From Streptomyces sp. DSM 110735 (GTDB lineage Bacteria > Actinomycetota > Actinomycetes > Streptomycetales > Streptomycetaceae), in the NCBI RefSeq assembly GCF_016482685.1, contig NZ_JACYHF010000001.1:1-64000 (forward strand): a DNA stretch of 64,000 bases, in the 5' to 3' direction. Below, piece by piece: positions 43,595 through 52,361 of the stretch (positions are counted from its first letter, which is position 1; every line of letters starts with the position of its first letter). Below the pieces are notes generated by a model that was not told the origin of the DNA, made no database searches, and was given only the letters and a program-made list of their open reading frames with translations. The translations under genes were made by a program, and so were the position numbers.

Positions 43595-44425
43595 TCAGAT
43601 CAGCCCGTGCTCACCCAGATAGTCCAGTTGGGCGCGGACGGACAACTCGGCGGCGGGCCACAGCGAGGGGTCCACGTCGGCGTAGACGTGGGCGACTATC
43701 GCGGGCGCGGTGCGGTGGCCGTTCTCCACCGCCGTCTCGACCTGGGCGAGCCGGTGGGCGCGGTGGGCGAGATAGAACTCGACCGCGCCCTGGGCGTCCT
43801 CCAGGACCGGACCGTGGCCCGGCAGGACGGTGTGCACGCCGTCGTCCACGGTGAGCGAGCGCAGCCTGCGCAGCGAGGCCAGGTACTCCCCCAGACGGCC
43901 GTCGGGGTGCGCCACCATGGTCGTGCCGCGCCCGAGGATCGTGTCGCCGGTCAGCACCGCGCGGTCGGCCGGGAGATGGAAGCTCAGCGAGTCGGCGGTG
44001 TGCCCGGGGGTCGGTACGACCCGCAGTTCGAGCCCGCCGGTGGTGATCACGTCCCCGGCGGCCAGTCCCTCGTCGCCCAGGCGCAGCGCGGGGTCGAGGG
44101 CACGCACGCGCGTGCCGGTCAGGTCCGCGAAGCGGGCGGCGCCCTCGGCGTGGTCGGCGTGGCCATGGGTGAGCAGGGTGAGGGCTATGCGCCGCCCTGC
44201 CTGCTCCGCCGCGTCCACGACCGCGCGCAGATGGCCCTCGTCCAGGGGTCCGGGGTCTATGACCACCGCCAGGTCGGAGTCCGGCTCGGCGACGATCCAG
44301 GTGTTGGTGCCGTCCAGGGTCATCGCGGAGGCGTTGGGCGCGAGGACGTTGACGGCCCGTTCGGTCGCGGGACCCGAGCTGACCACGTTCCGGGGCTGTC
44401 CGGGCAGTACGGCGGCGTCGGTCAT
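43595..44425 (-). CDS. MBL-fold metallohydrolase, LACTB2/RNase-like
   Basis: A 276-residue metallo-beta-lactamase-fold enzyme from the ATG MTDAAVLPGQ. Metal ligands: THGHADHAEGA, the His in TPGHTADSLSF, GDTILG and PGHGPVL. The last 60 residues are the winged-helix tail (VYADVDPSLWPAAELSVRAQL) of the LACTB2 branch, members of which cleave RNA or thioesters. The start overlaps the Nudix stop as ATGA, so the pair is co-translated. Confidence 0.88.
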   Translation of the reverse strand: MTDAAVLPGQPRNVVSSGPATERAVNVLAPNASAMTLDGTNTWIVAEPDSDLAVVIDPGPLDEGHLRAVVDAAEQAGRRIALTLLTHGHADHAEGAARFADLTGTRVRALDPALRLGDEGLAAGDVITTGGLELRVVPTPGHTADSLSFHLPADRAVLTGDTILGRGTTMVAHPDGRLGEYLASLRRLRSLTVDDGVHTVLPGHGPVLEDAQGAVEFYLAHRAHRLAQVETAVENGHRTAPAIVAHVYADVDPSLWPAAELSVRAQLDYLGEHGLI

Positions 44426-45297
44426 GCCGCACCTCCGCGGGGAGCCGCCGGGACGTGCTTGGTGAACTCGTCGTGCCCGGGCCAGCTCAGCACGACCTCG
44501 CCGTCCCGCAGCCGGGCGCGCGCCAGCACCGGGGTCATGTCCCGCTCCGGCGCGGCGGCGAGCGCCTCGGCGGCGGTGCCGTACGGCAGCAACTGGCGCA
44601 GGGTGGCGATGGTGGGCGGCATCATCAGCAGCTCGCCCCGGTCGTACCCGGCGGCGGCGTCCTCGGGGCGGGTCCAGACCGTGCGGTCTGCCTCGCCCGA
44701 GGTCTCCCGGGTGCGCTGGCCCTCGGGGAGGGCGGCGACGAAGAACCAGGTGTCGTAGCGGCGGGTCTCGAACTCCGGGGTGATCCAGCGCGTCCAGGCG
44801 CCGAGCAGGTCGGAGCGCAGCACCAGACCCCTGCGGTCCAGGAACTCCGCGAAGGACAGCTCGTGGGCGATCAGGGCGGCGCGGTCCGCCTCCCAGTCGT
44901 CGCCGCTGGTGTCGCCCACGACCGCGTCGGGACCGCTTCCGGCGAGCAGGACGCCCGCCTCCTCGAAGGTCTCCCGCACCGCCGCGCAGACGACAGCCTG
45001 CGCGCCGTTCTCGTCCACCCCGAGCCGGTCGGCCCACCAGGCGCGCGAGGGGCCCGCCCAGCCGATCTCACGGTCGTCGTCGCGCGGGTCGACCCCGCCG
45101 CCCGGATACGCGTACGCGCCTCCGGCGAAAGCCATGGAGGCGCGTCTGCGCAGCATGTGCACGGCAGGGCCGGCCGGCGTGTCCCGCAGCAGCAGGACGG
45201 TCGCCGCGCGCCTGGGCGCCACGGGAGTGAGCGTGCCGTCCGCGAGCGCGCGGATGCGGTCCGGCCACTCCGGGGGGTACCACTGACCGTTCGCCAT
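44422..45297 (-). CDS. Nudix hydrolase, NUDT19-like
   Basis: A 291-residue Nudix protein with a long insertion in the Nudix box: YAYPGGGVDPRDDD is separated from AAVRETFEEAGVLL by about 40 residues, as in the NUDT19/RP2p group that hydrolyses CoA and related compounds. The REx2EE glutamates are present. The next gene, an MBL hydrolase, is coupled by ATGA; a Nudix/MBL pair with the RidA gene upstream suggests a metabolite-repair set. Confidence 0.85.
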   Translation of the reverse strand: MANGQWYPPEWPDRIRALADGTLTPVAPRRAATVLLLRDTPAGPAVHMLRRRASMAFAGGAYAYPGGGVDPRDDDREIGWAGPSRAWWADRLGVDENGAQAVVCAAVRETFEEAGVLLAGSGPDAVVGDTSGDDWEADRAALIAHELSFAEFLDRRGLVLRSDLLGAWTRWITPEFETRRYDTWFFVAALPEGQRTRETSGEADRTVWTRPEDAAAGYDRGELLMMPPTIATLRQLLPYGTAAEALAAAPERDMTPVLARARLRDGEVVLSWPGHDEFTKHVPAAPRGGAA

Positions 45298-45462
45298 GGC
45301 CGGAGGCTATCCCGGACAGAGCGAATGTTCGAGAGGTGGCAGGGGGTCGTGCGGGGGGTTTGACGTGGGTGTTACGTAAGAAGCTCCGCCCGGGTCGGGG
45401 AGACGGCTCCGCCCGGACCGGGGAGACGGCGCCACCCCGATCACGCGGGCGGCTCCACCGGC

Positions 45463-45927
45463 TTACGGAAGCAGCTCCACCTGGATCTCGACCTCCACCG
45501 GCGCGTCCAGCGGCAGCACCGCGACGCCCACCGCGCTGCGGGCGTGCACGCCCCGGTCGCCGAGGACCTCGCCGAGCAGCTCGCTGGCGCCGTTGAGGAC
45601 GCCGGGCTGCCCGGTGAAGTCGGACGCGGAGGCCACGAAGCCCGTGACCTTCACCACGCGGGCGATGCGATCCAGATCACCCACGACGGACTTCACGGCG
45701 GCCAGCGCGTTCAGCGCGCAGGTGCGGGCGAGGTCCTTGGCCTCCTCCGCGGTGACCTCGGCGCCCACCTTGCCGGTGACCGGGAGCTGCCCGTCCACCA
45801 TCGGGAGCTGGCCCGCGGTGTAGACGTACGCACCGGACAGCACGGCAGGCTGGTAGGCGGCCAGCGGTGGCACGACCTCGGGCAGCGTCAGCCCCAGTTC
45901 GGCCAGCCGGGCGTCCACCGCGCTCAC
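45463..45927 (-). CDS. RidA-family (YjgF/UK114) protein
   Basis: A 154-residue RidA-like protein that would hydrolyse reactive enamines or imines. It starts at the GTG VSAVDARLAE, which overlaps the stop of the DUF4177 gene as GTGA. Markers are VYTAGQLPMVDGQLP, CALNALAAVKSVVGDLDRI and the C-terminal PVEVEIQVELLP. The Arg that binds substrate in active RidA proteins, usually in the last third (xxRxAV), corresponds to HARSAVGVAVLPL, so activity is plausible. It belongs to the YjgF-like subgroup with longer N-terminus. Confidence 0.88.
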   Translation of the reverse strand: MSAVDARLAELGLTLPEVVPPLAAYQPAVLSGAYVYTAGQLPMVDGQLPVTGKVGAEVTAEEAKDLARTCALNALAAVKSVVGDLDRIARVVKVTGFVASASDFTGQPGVLNGASELLGEVLGDRGVHARSAVGVAVLPLDAPVEVEIQVELLP

Positions 45928-46082
45928 GCCTGCTTCTCCCGCTTCAGGTAGGCCACGAGCTGCTCCGGGTTGGGCCCGGGAACGACCTGGACCAGCTCCC
46001 AGCCGTCCTCGCCCCAGTTGTCCAGAATCTGCTTCGTGGCGTGGACGAGCAGCGGCACGGTCGAGTATTCCCACTTGGTCAT
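45924..46082 (-). CDS. Small DUF4177-type protein
   Basis: A 52-residue protein: MTKWEYSTVPLLVHATKQIL then DNWGEDGWELVQVV. The Trp-Glu-Tyr start and GWELVQV strand are typical of the DUF4177 family, small single-domain proteins of unknown function. It is translationally coupled to the RidA gene (GTGA overlap). It is conserved beside RidA and the ArsA-like genes in Streptomyces as far as I recall. Confidence 0.82.
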   Translation of the reverse strand: MTKWEYSTVPLLVHATKQILDNWGEDGWELVQVVPGPNPEQLVAYLKREKQA

Positions 46083-46102
46083 GGGGCCGACTGTAGTCGC
46101 TG

Positions 46103-46111
46103 TTATCCACA
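46103..46111 (+). promoter_or_regulatory. DnaA-box match in a divergent promoter region
   Basis: TTATCCACA, a perfect match to the canonical DnaA box, lies in the 72-base gap between the DUF4177 gene and the ArsA-like operon. TAGTCT at 46142-46147 would be a -10 element for a leaderless GTG at 46155. A single 9-mer can occur by chance. Confidence 0.35.
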
Positions 46112-46154
46112 GCCTCCCGCGTGACGGTGGCCCGGACTGGTTAGTCTCGAAGAC

Positions 46155-47132
46155 GTGAGCAGGCTCCAGGTCGTCAGCGGCAAGGGCGGGACCGGAAAGA
46201 CGACGGTCGCCGCCGCCCTCGCGCTGGCCCTCGCGACCGAGGGGAAGCGGACGCTTCTCGTGGAGGTCGAGGGCCGGCAAGGCATCGCACAGCTCTTCGA
46301 GACCGAGGCGCTGCCCTACGAGGAGCGGAAGATCGCCGTCGCTCCCGGGGGCGGGGAGGTGTACGCACTCGCCATCGATCCCGAACAGGCCCTTCTGGAC
46401 TATCTCCAGATGTTCTACAAACTCGGCGGCGCGGGCCGCGCCCTGCGAAAACTGGGCGCCATAGACTTCGCGACCACCATCGCGCCCGGTCTCAGGGACG
46501 TCCTGCTGACCGGCAAGGCGTGCGAGGCGGTGCGCCGCAAGGACAAGAGCGGCGCGTTCCTCTACGACCACGTCGTGATGGACGCGCCCCCGACCGGTCG
46601 CATCACCCGCTTCCTCAACGTCAACGACGAGATGGCGGGCCTGGCCAAGATCGGCCCGATACACAACCAGGCGCAGGCCGTGATGCGGGTGCTCAAGTCA
46701 CCCGAGACGGCCGTGCATCTGGTGACGCTCCTTGAGGAGATGCCGGTCCAGGAGACCGCCGACGGCATCGCCGAACTCCGCGCGGCGGGGCTCCCGGTGG
46801 GCGAGATCATCGTCAACATGGTCCGCCCCGAGGTGCTGGACGCCGCCGACCTGGAACTCGCCCGTACGGTCCCGCACGCCGACGTCGCCCGCGCGCTGTC
46901 CGCGGCCGGGCTCGGCGGCGCCCGCCGGGGCGGCAACGCCGAGCGGCTGGTCGACCCGCTGCTGCACCAGGCAGCCGAGTACGCCGAGCGGTACGCGCTG
47001 GAGCAGGAGCAGCGCGCGGTCCTCGCCGAGCTGGGTCTGCCGATGCGCGAACTGCCGCTGTTCGCCGAGGGCATGGACCTCGCGGGACTGTACGAACTCG
47101 CCACCGAGCTGCGGAAGCAGGGGTTGTCATGA
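46155..47132 (+). CDS. ArsA/GET3-like ATPase, first of a pair
   Basis: A 325-residue P-loop ATPase of the arsenite-pump/tail-anchored-protein-targeting family. The start is GTG (MSRLQVVSGK) directly at the predicted transcription start, so the message may be leaderless. Walker A is GKGGTGKTT at residues 9-17, then LLVEVEGRQGIAQLF, switch II VVMDAPPTGRITRFL, and the adenine loop MVRPEVLDAADLE. No metal-binding cysteines of ArsA are present. It overlaps the second ATPase by ATGA. The two half-size proteins may act as one heterodimer. Confidence 0.88.
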   Translation: MSRLQVVSGKGGTGKTTVAAALALALATEGKRTLLVEVEGRQGIAQLFETEALPYEERKIAVAPGGGEVYALAIDPEQALLDYLQMFYKLGGAGRALRKLGAIDFATTIAPGLRDVLLTGKACEAVRRKDKSGAFLYDHVVMDAPPTGRITRFLNVNDEMAGLAKIGPIHNQAQAVMRVLKSPETAVHLVTLLEEMPVQETADGIAELRAAGLPVGEIIVNMVRPEVLDAADLELARTVPHADVARALSAAGLGGARRGGNAERLVDPLLHQAAEYAERYALEQEQRAVLAELGLPMRELPLFAEGMDLAGLYELATELRKQGLS

Positions 47133-48493
47133 GTCCGGACCCGGCACCGAACGCCGCCGGAGCGCCCGCCGAGGACGGCGAGCGCCCCGGACTGTCCCCC
47201 GCCCGCACGCTCGACGTGGACGCCCTCCTGGACGACCCCGGGACCCGGATCGTGGTGTGCTGCGGCTCCGGCGGAGTCGGCAAGACCACCACGGCGGCGG
47301 CGCTCGCCCTGCGCGCTGCCGAGCGGGGACGCAAGGTCGTCGTCCTCACCATCGACCCGGCCAAGCGGCTGGCGCAGTCCATGGGCATCGACTCGCTGGA
47401 CAACGTGCCGCGCCGAGTGAAGGGCACCGAGGACCGCCGTCCGGACGCCGGGTCCGAGGACACCCCGGGCGGCGAACTGCACGCCATGATGCTCGACATG
47501 AAGCGCACCTTCGACGAGGTCGTGGAGGCGCACGCGGACCCCGAGCGGGCCGCCCAGATCCTGGCGAACCCCTTCTACCAGACGGTCTCCGGAGGTTTCG
47601 CGGGCACGCAGGAGTACATGGCGATGGAGAAGCTCGGGCAGTTGCGCGCCAAGGACGAGTGGGACCTGATCGTCGTCGACACCCCGCCCTCCCGCAACGC
47701 GCTGGACTTCCTGGACGCGCCCAAGCGGCTCGGCTCGTTCCTGGACGGGCGGCTGATCCGGGTTCTCACCGCCCCGGCGAAGCTCGGTGGCCGCGCCGGG
47801 ATGGCGTTCCTGAACGTCGGCATGTCGATGATGACCGGCACGCTCGGCAAGCTGCTGGGCGGTCAGCTCCTGAAGGACGTACAGACCTTCGTCTCCGCGA
47901 TGGACACCACCTTCGGCGGGTTCCGTACGCGCGCGGACGCCACGTTCAAGCTGCTCCAGGCGCCCGGTACGGCGTTCCTCGTGGTCGCCGCGCCGGAGCG
48001 GGACGCGCTGCGCGAGGCGGCGTACTTCGTGGAGCGCCTGGCGGCGGAGAAGATGCCGCTGGTCGGGCTGGTCCTCAACCGCGTGCACGCGAGCGGCGCC
48101 GGACGGCTGTCCGCCGAGCGGGCGCTCGCGGCTGCGGAAAATCTTGCGGAGGACCGCATTGTCGATCAGGGGGACGGGAAAGCTGGATCTCGTAACTCTC
48201 CCGACATGTACGGAAGTTCAGACTCCGCTCCCGAGGAACCGGCTCCCGGCGCAGGCTCCCCCGCCATCGGTCCGGACCGGTCCGTCGACGAGCTGACGGC
48301 GGGCCTGCTCAGGCTGCACGCCGACCGGATGCAGTTGCTCGCCCGCGAGCAGCGCACCCGGGACCGCTTCGTCTCCCGCCACCCCGAGGTGGCGCTCGTC
48401 GAGGTCCCGGCACTCCCCGGCGACGTACACGATCTGGCGGGCCTGCGCGACATCGGAGACCGTCTCTCCGAGGGCCGCACGGAACTGACCTGA
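47129..48493 (+). CDS. ArsA/GET3-like ATPase, second of a pair
   Basis: A 454-residue ATPase of the same family. Walker A is CGSGGVGKTTTAA near residues 46-54, followed by VLTIDPAKRLAQSMG, a family signature, and switch II VVDTPPSRNALDFLDAP. A linker rich in Pro, Ala, Ser and Glu (about residues 345-395) separates the ATPase core from a C-terminal helical segment ending EVPALPGDVHDLAGL, which fits the family's tail. It is coupled to the first gene by ATGA. The pair precedes wblA, but on the opposite strand, so any functional link to wblA is speculative. Confidence 0.88.
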   Translation: MSPDPAPNAAGAPAEDGERPGLSPARTLDVDALLDDPGTRIVVCCGSGGVGKTTTAAALALRAAERGRKVVVLTIDPAKRLAQSMGIDSLDNVPRRVKGTEDRRPDAGSEDTPGGELHAMMLDMKRTFDEVVEAHADPERAAQILANPFYQTVSGGFAGTQEYMAMEKLGQLRAKDEWDLIVVDTPPSRNALDFLDAPKRLGSFLDGRLIRVLTAPAKLGGRAGMAFLNVGMSMMTGTLGKLLGGQLLKDVQTFVSAMDTTFGGFRTRADATFKLLQAPGTAFLVVAAPERDALREAAYFVERLAAEKMPLVGLVLNRVHASGAGRLSAERALAAAENLAEDRIVDQGDGKAGSRNSPDMYGSSDSAPEEPAPGAGSPAIGPDRSVDELTAGLLRLHADRMQLLAREQRTRDRFVSRHPEVALVEVPALPGDVHDLAGLRDIGDRLSEGRTELT

Positions 48494-49030
48494 CGGGCGC
48501 CCTGGCCGGGCTCTCGGCGAAGGGCACGTGGACGTACGGCTCAGGTGACCGGCGTGAGCAGTGACGGCATGTCGGCGCGGTATGGCGCTGTCGGCACGTC
48601 AGCACCGGACAGTGCCGTCGGCGTCCCGGCTGCGGGCGTGCCTCGACAGAACAGCGGCCGCATGGCTGCGCCGGATCACGCGCCGCATGTCACGGCGCGC
48701 GCGACGGCGACGGCCGCACGCCGGCAACCGAGATCACCCGCGGCGCTGCGGTCATGCTTCCGACACCGCACGCGCTCGCGCAGCCACACGGGCGCGAGCA
48801 GCGAACGCACCCGTGGAGCCGGGCGACCGCCCAAACACCCCCGGACGCAAGGGAAGCAGCCGCCCCACCTTCCGCCGCGGGCCCTCCGGGCACCGCGGTC
48901 ACACGCCTGCCGCCGCAGCACCCCGCCTGGATCACCCGTGCCCAGCGCACTCACGGCGAGGACACCCCCGGGCGAACCCCCGCGGAGCGGCGCCGCACAT
49001 GCCCCTCCGGTCTATGCCGGAGGCAAGCTC
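48494..49030. other. Convergent gap between the ArsA-like operon and wblA, no gene seen
   Basis: No convincing gene lies in these 537 bases; several frames are open on both strands, but they are Arg/Pro/Ala-rich and lack Shine-Dalgarno and conserved-looking sequence. A hairpin at 48584-48592 with 48608-48616 (9 bp, one G-U) may terminate the ArsA-like operon. The wblA terminator is at 49004-49023. The unusual length of the gap leaves room for a wblA antisense or 3' RNA. Confidence 0.45.
49004..49023 (-). terminator. Terminator of wblA
   Basis: Perfect 7-bp stem CCTCCGG/CCGGAGG with a 6-nt loop, eight bases past the wblA stop. Confidence 0.7.
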
Positions 49031-49369
49031 TCAGCTCACCGCCGCGTAGTTCTCGTACACCTCGTCGTTGTCGAGGGGCACGATTCCCGCGCCGCGCTCG
49101 TACTCCGAACGAGCGGTCTCCAGCAGGCGTCGCCAGGAGGTGACGGTGGGGCGCCGGCGCAGCAAAGCGCGGCGCTCGCGCTCCGTCATGCCTCCCCACA
49201 CACCGAACTCCACACGGTTGTCCAGCGCGTCCGCCAGGCACTCCGTCCGCACCGGGCATCCGGTGCACACCGCTTTCGCCCTGTTCTGCGCTGCTCCCTG
49301 AACGAACAGTTCATCCGGATCGGTAGTGCGGCAGGCGGCCTGCGCACTCCAGTCGGTAACCCAGCCCAT
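49031..49369 (-). CDS. wblA: WhiB-like Fe-S regulator WblA
   Basis: Starting at the ATG MGWVTDWSAQ, the product is 112 residues, the known length of WblA; the frame is open for another 19 codons upstream, but that extension lacks support. Cluster cysteines are in QAACRTTD and, as Cys-x2-Cys-x5-Cys, in VCTGCPVRTEC. The GVWGG turn follows in VEFGVWGGMTERERR, then the basic RRRPTVTSWRRLL tail that contacts DNA. WblA is a pleiotropic Streptomyces regulator that represses antibiotic pathways and is needed for sporulation. The gene has a long upstream region shared with the penicillin-binding protein gene. Confidence 0.96.
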   Translation of the reverse strand: MGWVTDWSAQAACRTTDPDELFVQGAAQNRAKAVCTGCPVRTECLADALDNRVEFGVWGGMTERERRALLRRRPTVTSWRRLLETARSEYERGAGIVPLDNDEVYENYAAVS

Positions 49370-49908
49370 ACCGGCGCCGTCCTCTCCCGAATCGAGGCTC
49401 CCCCACGGCGGCAGCGGCATATTCACCGCCGCCAGTTGAGGACGTTACGGAAGGCGCGGACAGCGCAACACCCCCTTCGGGCCCAATCTTGAATGGCCCG
49501 AACGGACTATGGGTAAGCGGCAGATCACCCGGAGGAGTGAGCTGACGACATGCGTGATCATCCCGGCGAAGCGGGACGGTTGTGGCGTGTCACAAGGGGC
49601 GTCCGGTGACACACGAGGCGGATTCGGACACGCCCCGCCGGAAAGTGGGGGTACTCCCGGAACGATTCGGGGTCGCCGGACGTATTGCTCCATGACCGCA
49701 CCGCTGTGACAGTTGAGAGCAGCTTAGGCCAATGCCTGTGCGCGTGTCCGGCGAATGAACAGGGACGCGCCCCGCCGCGCCATGCCATGACGCCCGCGCG
49801 CATCCATGGCGCCCCCGTGCCACCGGCGTACGTCACGATCCTGACCCGAACATCCCGAAGGACTGTCGGTCCATCGGAACGCTCATCAGTACGGATTAGG
49901 CTGCCCCC
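49370..49908. other. Long divergent regulatory region between wblA and the PBP gene
   Basis: These 539 bases carry no credible gene. They separate wblA (minus) and the PBP gene (plus). Immediately before the PBP ATG, TAGGCT at 49895-49900 looks like a -10 hexamer, implying a very short leader. In the middle, GTGTCAC and GTGACAC form an inverted repeat (49587-49612). The region near wblA is long enough for a complex, multiply regulated promoter, as expected for this developmental gene. Confidence 0.55.
49587..49612. promoter_or_regulatory. Inverted repeat, possible operator for wblA or PBP
   Basis: GTGTCAC at 49587-49593 and GTGACAC at 49606-49612, 12 bases apart, are exact reverse complements. 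Each half is itself nearly palindromic (GTG-T/A-CAC), and the centres are 19 bp apart, about two helical turns, as for two dimers side by side. It is 218 bases upstream of the wblA start. Confidence 0.4.
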
Positions 49909-52245
49909 ATGCCAAAGAAGCGCTCCGGCGGTGGCCTCTCGACGACGCAGCAGGCCGCCAAGTTCCTCGGTGTCAGTGTGCTGGCGGGGGCGGTGCTCGC
50001 GGGCATCGCGCTGCCCGCCGCGGGCGCGCTGGGTCTCGCGGCGAAGGGCTCCGTCCAGGGATTCGACGACATCCCCGCCAACCTCAAGAGCCCTCAGCTC
50101 AGCCAGCGCACGACCATACTGGACAGCCGGGGCCACCAGATCGCGACCGTCTACTCCCGCGACCGCACGGTGGTGGACCTCAAGGACATCTCGCCGTACA
50201 TGCAGAAGGCGATCGTCGCGATCGAGGACTCGCGCTACTACCAGCACGGCGCGATCGACCTCAAGGGCGTGCTGCGCGCCCTGAACAAGAACGCGCAGGA
50301 GGGCGGGGTCGCCCAGGGCGCCTCCACGCTCACCCAGCAGCTCGTGAAGAACTACTTCATCGAGGAGGCGGGCGACGACCCCACCAAGGTCGCCCAGGCC
50401 ACCCAGCAGACCCTCGGCCGCAAGGTCCGCGAGCTGAAGTACGCGATCCAGATCGAGGAGAAGCTCGGCAAGAAGAAGATCCTGGAGAACTACCTCAACA
50501 TCACGTTCTTCGGGGAGCAGGCGTACGGCGTCGAAGCCGCCTCGCAGCGCTACTTCTCCAAGCACGCCAAGGACCTCAACCTCCAGGAGTCCGCGCTCCT
50601 CGCCGGCATCGTCCAGTCCCCGAGCCGCTACGACCCGGTGAACGACGAGGCCGAGGCGACCAAGCGGCGCAACACCGTGCTCCAGCGCATGGCCGAGGTC
50701 GGCGACATCTCCCAGGCGGATGCCGACCGCGCGATGGACAAGCCGCTCGGACTGCACGTCAGCCAGCCGAAGAACGGCTGCATCACGGCGACGCGCGGCT
50801 CCGCGTTCTTCTGCAAGTACGTCGAGAACGTCTTCCTGACCGACCCGACCTTCGGCAAGACCCGCGAGGAGCGCGCCAAGCTCTGGAACAAGGGCGGTCT
50901 GACGATCCGTACGACCCTGGACCCGCAGGCGCAGGACTCCGTGCAGGCATCGCTCAAGGACCACGTCTACAAGTCCGACAAGGTCGCCGCGGCCGCCACC
51001 CTGGTCCAGCCGGGCACCGGCAAGGTCCTGGCGATGGGCCAGTCGAAGCCGTTCGGCTACGCCAAGGACGAGACCGAGTACAACTTCTCGGTGGACAAGG
51101 CGTACGGCGGCTCCAACTTCGGTTTCCCGACGGGCTCGACGTTCAAGCCGTTCGTGGCCGCGGCGGCGATCGAGGGCGGCAAGCCGCCGACCCAGTCGTA
51201 CTCCGCGCCGTACAAGATGAACTACCCGAGCCCCGTGCAGCGGTGCTCCGGCGGGCCGTACGTCAACACCAAGAACGAGACGGTGGAGAACGAGAACGAG
51301 TCCGAGAAGGGTCCGTACCGCATGAAGGAGGCGATGGCCAAGTCGGTCAACACCTACTTCGTGCAGCTCATCTCCGACATCGGTCTGTGCCCGGTGGTGA
51401 AGATGACCGACGCGCTGCACGTGGTGCAGGGCGACGGCTCGAAGCTGCCGCAGACCCCGTCCATCGCGCTCGGTTCGATCGGTCTGTCGCCGCTGACCAT
51501 GGCGAGCGCGTACGCGACCTTCGCCTCGCGCGGCACGTACTGCACGCCGGTCGCCATCGAGTCGATCACCCGGAAGTCCGGCACCGAGGAGACCTCGCTC
51601 CCGGTCCCGAAGACGACCTGCTCGCGGGCGATGAGCCAGAAGACCGCGGACACGGTGAACACGCTGCTGCGCGGCGTGGTGGACTCCGGTACCGGTAAGG
51701 AAGCGGGTCTGACCGACCGCGAGAGCGCGGGCAAGACAGGTACGACGGACGAGCGCAAGAACGCCTGGTTCGTCGGCTACACGCCCAACCTGGCCGGTGC
51801 GGTGTGGGTCGGCAGCGCCCAGCAGAACGTGAAGATGGCCGGTGTCACCATCGGCGGCGTCTACCGCCCGCTGGTCTACGGCGGTGAGGTCCCGGGTCCG
51901 ATCTGGAAGGACGCCATGGCGGGCGCCCTCGTCGGCAAGGCAGCCCCGGACTTCCAGCTCGTCGACATCCCCGACGACGATGACGACGACCACGGCAGGG
52001 ACGGCGGCCGTGACAACGGCGACGACAACGGGCGTACGGGCGGCAACCACCGGGGCAACCCGGGCGGCGGCGGTCTGATCGGCGGTCTCTTCGGCGGTCT
52101 GACGAACGGCGGCGGCACGGGGACGACGGGCGGCACCGGCGGTCGTACTCCCGGTACGACGAAGCCGACCGTCACGGTGCCCCGGAACCCGACGCAGGGG
52201 CAGGGTCAGGCGAACGGCGGGGCGAACGGCGGCCGCCGGAACTGA
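49909..52245 (+). CDS. Class A penicillin-binding protein (transglycosylase/transpeptidase)
   Basis: A 778-residue bifunctional cell-wall synthase. One membrane helix lies near residues 22-45. The GT51 domain has EDSRYYQHGAIDLKGVLRA near residue 105 with the catalytic Glu, then GASTLTQQLVKNYF. The transpeptidase has the SxxK serine in GSTFKPF near 410, SVN in AKSVNTYF near 478, and KTGTT near 608, so both activities look intact. The last 110 residues are an Asp/Gly/Asn/Thr-rich low-complexity tail outside the membrane. It polymerises and crosslinks peptidoglycan. A large bidirectional hairpin follows. Confidence 0.95.
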   Translation: MPKKRSGGGLSTTQQAAKFLGVSVLAGAVLAGIALPAAGALGLAAKGSVQGFDDIPANLKSPQLSQRTTILDSRGHQIATVYSRDRTVVDLKDISPYMQKAIVAIEDSRYYQHGAIDLKGVLRALNKNAQEGGVAQGASTLTQQLVKNYFIEEAGDDPTKVAQATQQTLGRKVRELKYAIQIEEKLGKKKILENYLNITFFGEQAYGVEAASQRYFSKHAKDLNLQESALLAGIVQSPSRYDPVNDEAEATKRRNTVLQRMAEVGDISQADADRAMDKPLGLHVSQPKNGCITATRGSAFFCKYVENVFLTDPTFGKTREERAKLWNKGGLTIRTTLDPQAQDSVQASLKDHVYKSDKVAAAATLVQPGTGKVLAMGQSKPFGYAKDETEYNFSVDKAYGGSNFGFPTGSTFKPFVAAAAIEGGKPPTQSYSAPYKMNYPSPVQRCSGGPYVNTKNETVENENESEKGPYRMKEAMAKSVNTYFVQLISDIGLCPVVKMTDALHVVQGDGSKLPQTPSIALGSIGLSPLTMASAYATFASRGTYCTPVAIESITRKSGTEETSLPVPKTTCSRAMSQKTADTVNTLLRGVVDSGTGKEAGLTDRESAGKTGTTDERKNAWFVGYTPNLAGAVWVGSAQQNVKMAGVTIGGVYRPLVYGGEVPGPIWKDAMAGALVGKAAPDFQLVDIPDDDDDDHGRDGGRDNGDDNGRTGGNHRGNPGGGGLIGGLFGGLTNGGGTGTTGGTGGRTPGTTKPTVTVPRNPTQGQGQANGGANGGRRN

Positions 52246-52254
52246 GGGACATGA

Positions 52255-52308
52255 ACGACTTCGGGGCCGCACCTACTGCGTGAGCAGGGGGTGCGGCCCC
52301 GAAGTCGT
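52255..52308. terminator. Bidirectional terminator with nested GNRA hairpin
   Basis: Perfect 19-bp stem (52255-52273 with 52290-52308). Inside its 16-base loop, CTGC and GCAG (52276-52279 and 52284-52287) pair around the tetraloop GTGA. It lies between the convergent PBP and YqeY genes. Confidence 0.9.
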
Positions 52309-52314
52309 GTCAGG

Positions 52315-52350
52315 GGGACTCGCGCGCGGAATCCTCGCGCGCGGAGTCCC
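52315..52350 (-). terminator. Second terminator for the YqeY gene
   Basis: A 14-bp stem with one bulged base (52315-52328 with 52336-52350), immediately next to the previous hairpin and 12 bases past the YqeY stop. Confidence 0.75.
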
Positions 52351-52361
52351 GCCGGGGCTTG

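Noticed and set aside
48545..49492. Long frame across the ArsA/wblA gap
   Set aside because: Runs antisense through wblA and its terminator; Arg/Pro/Ser-rich, no motif.
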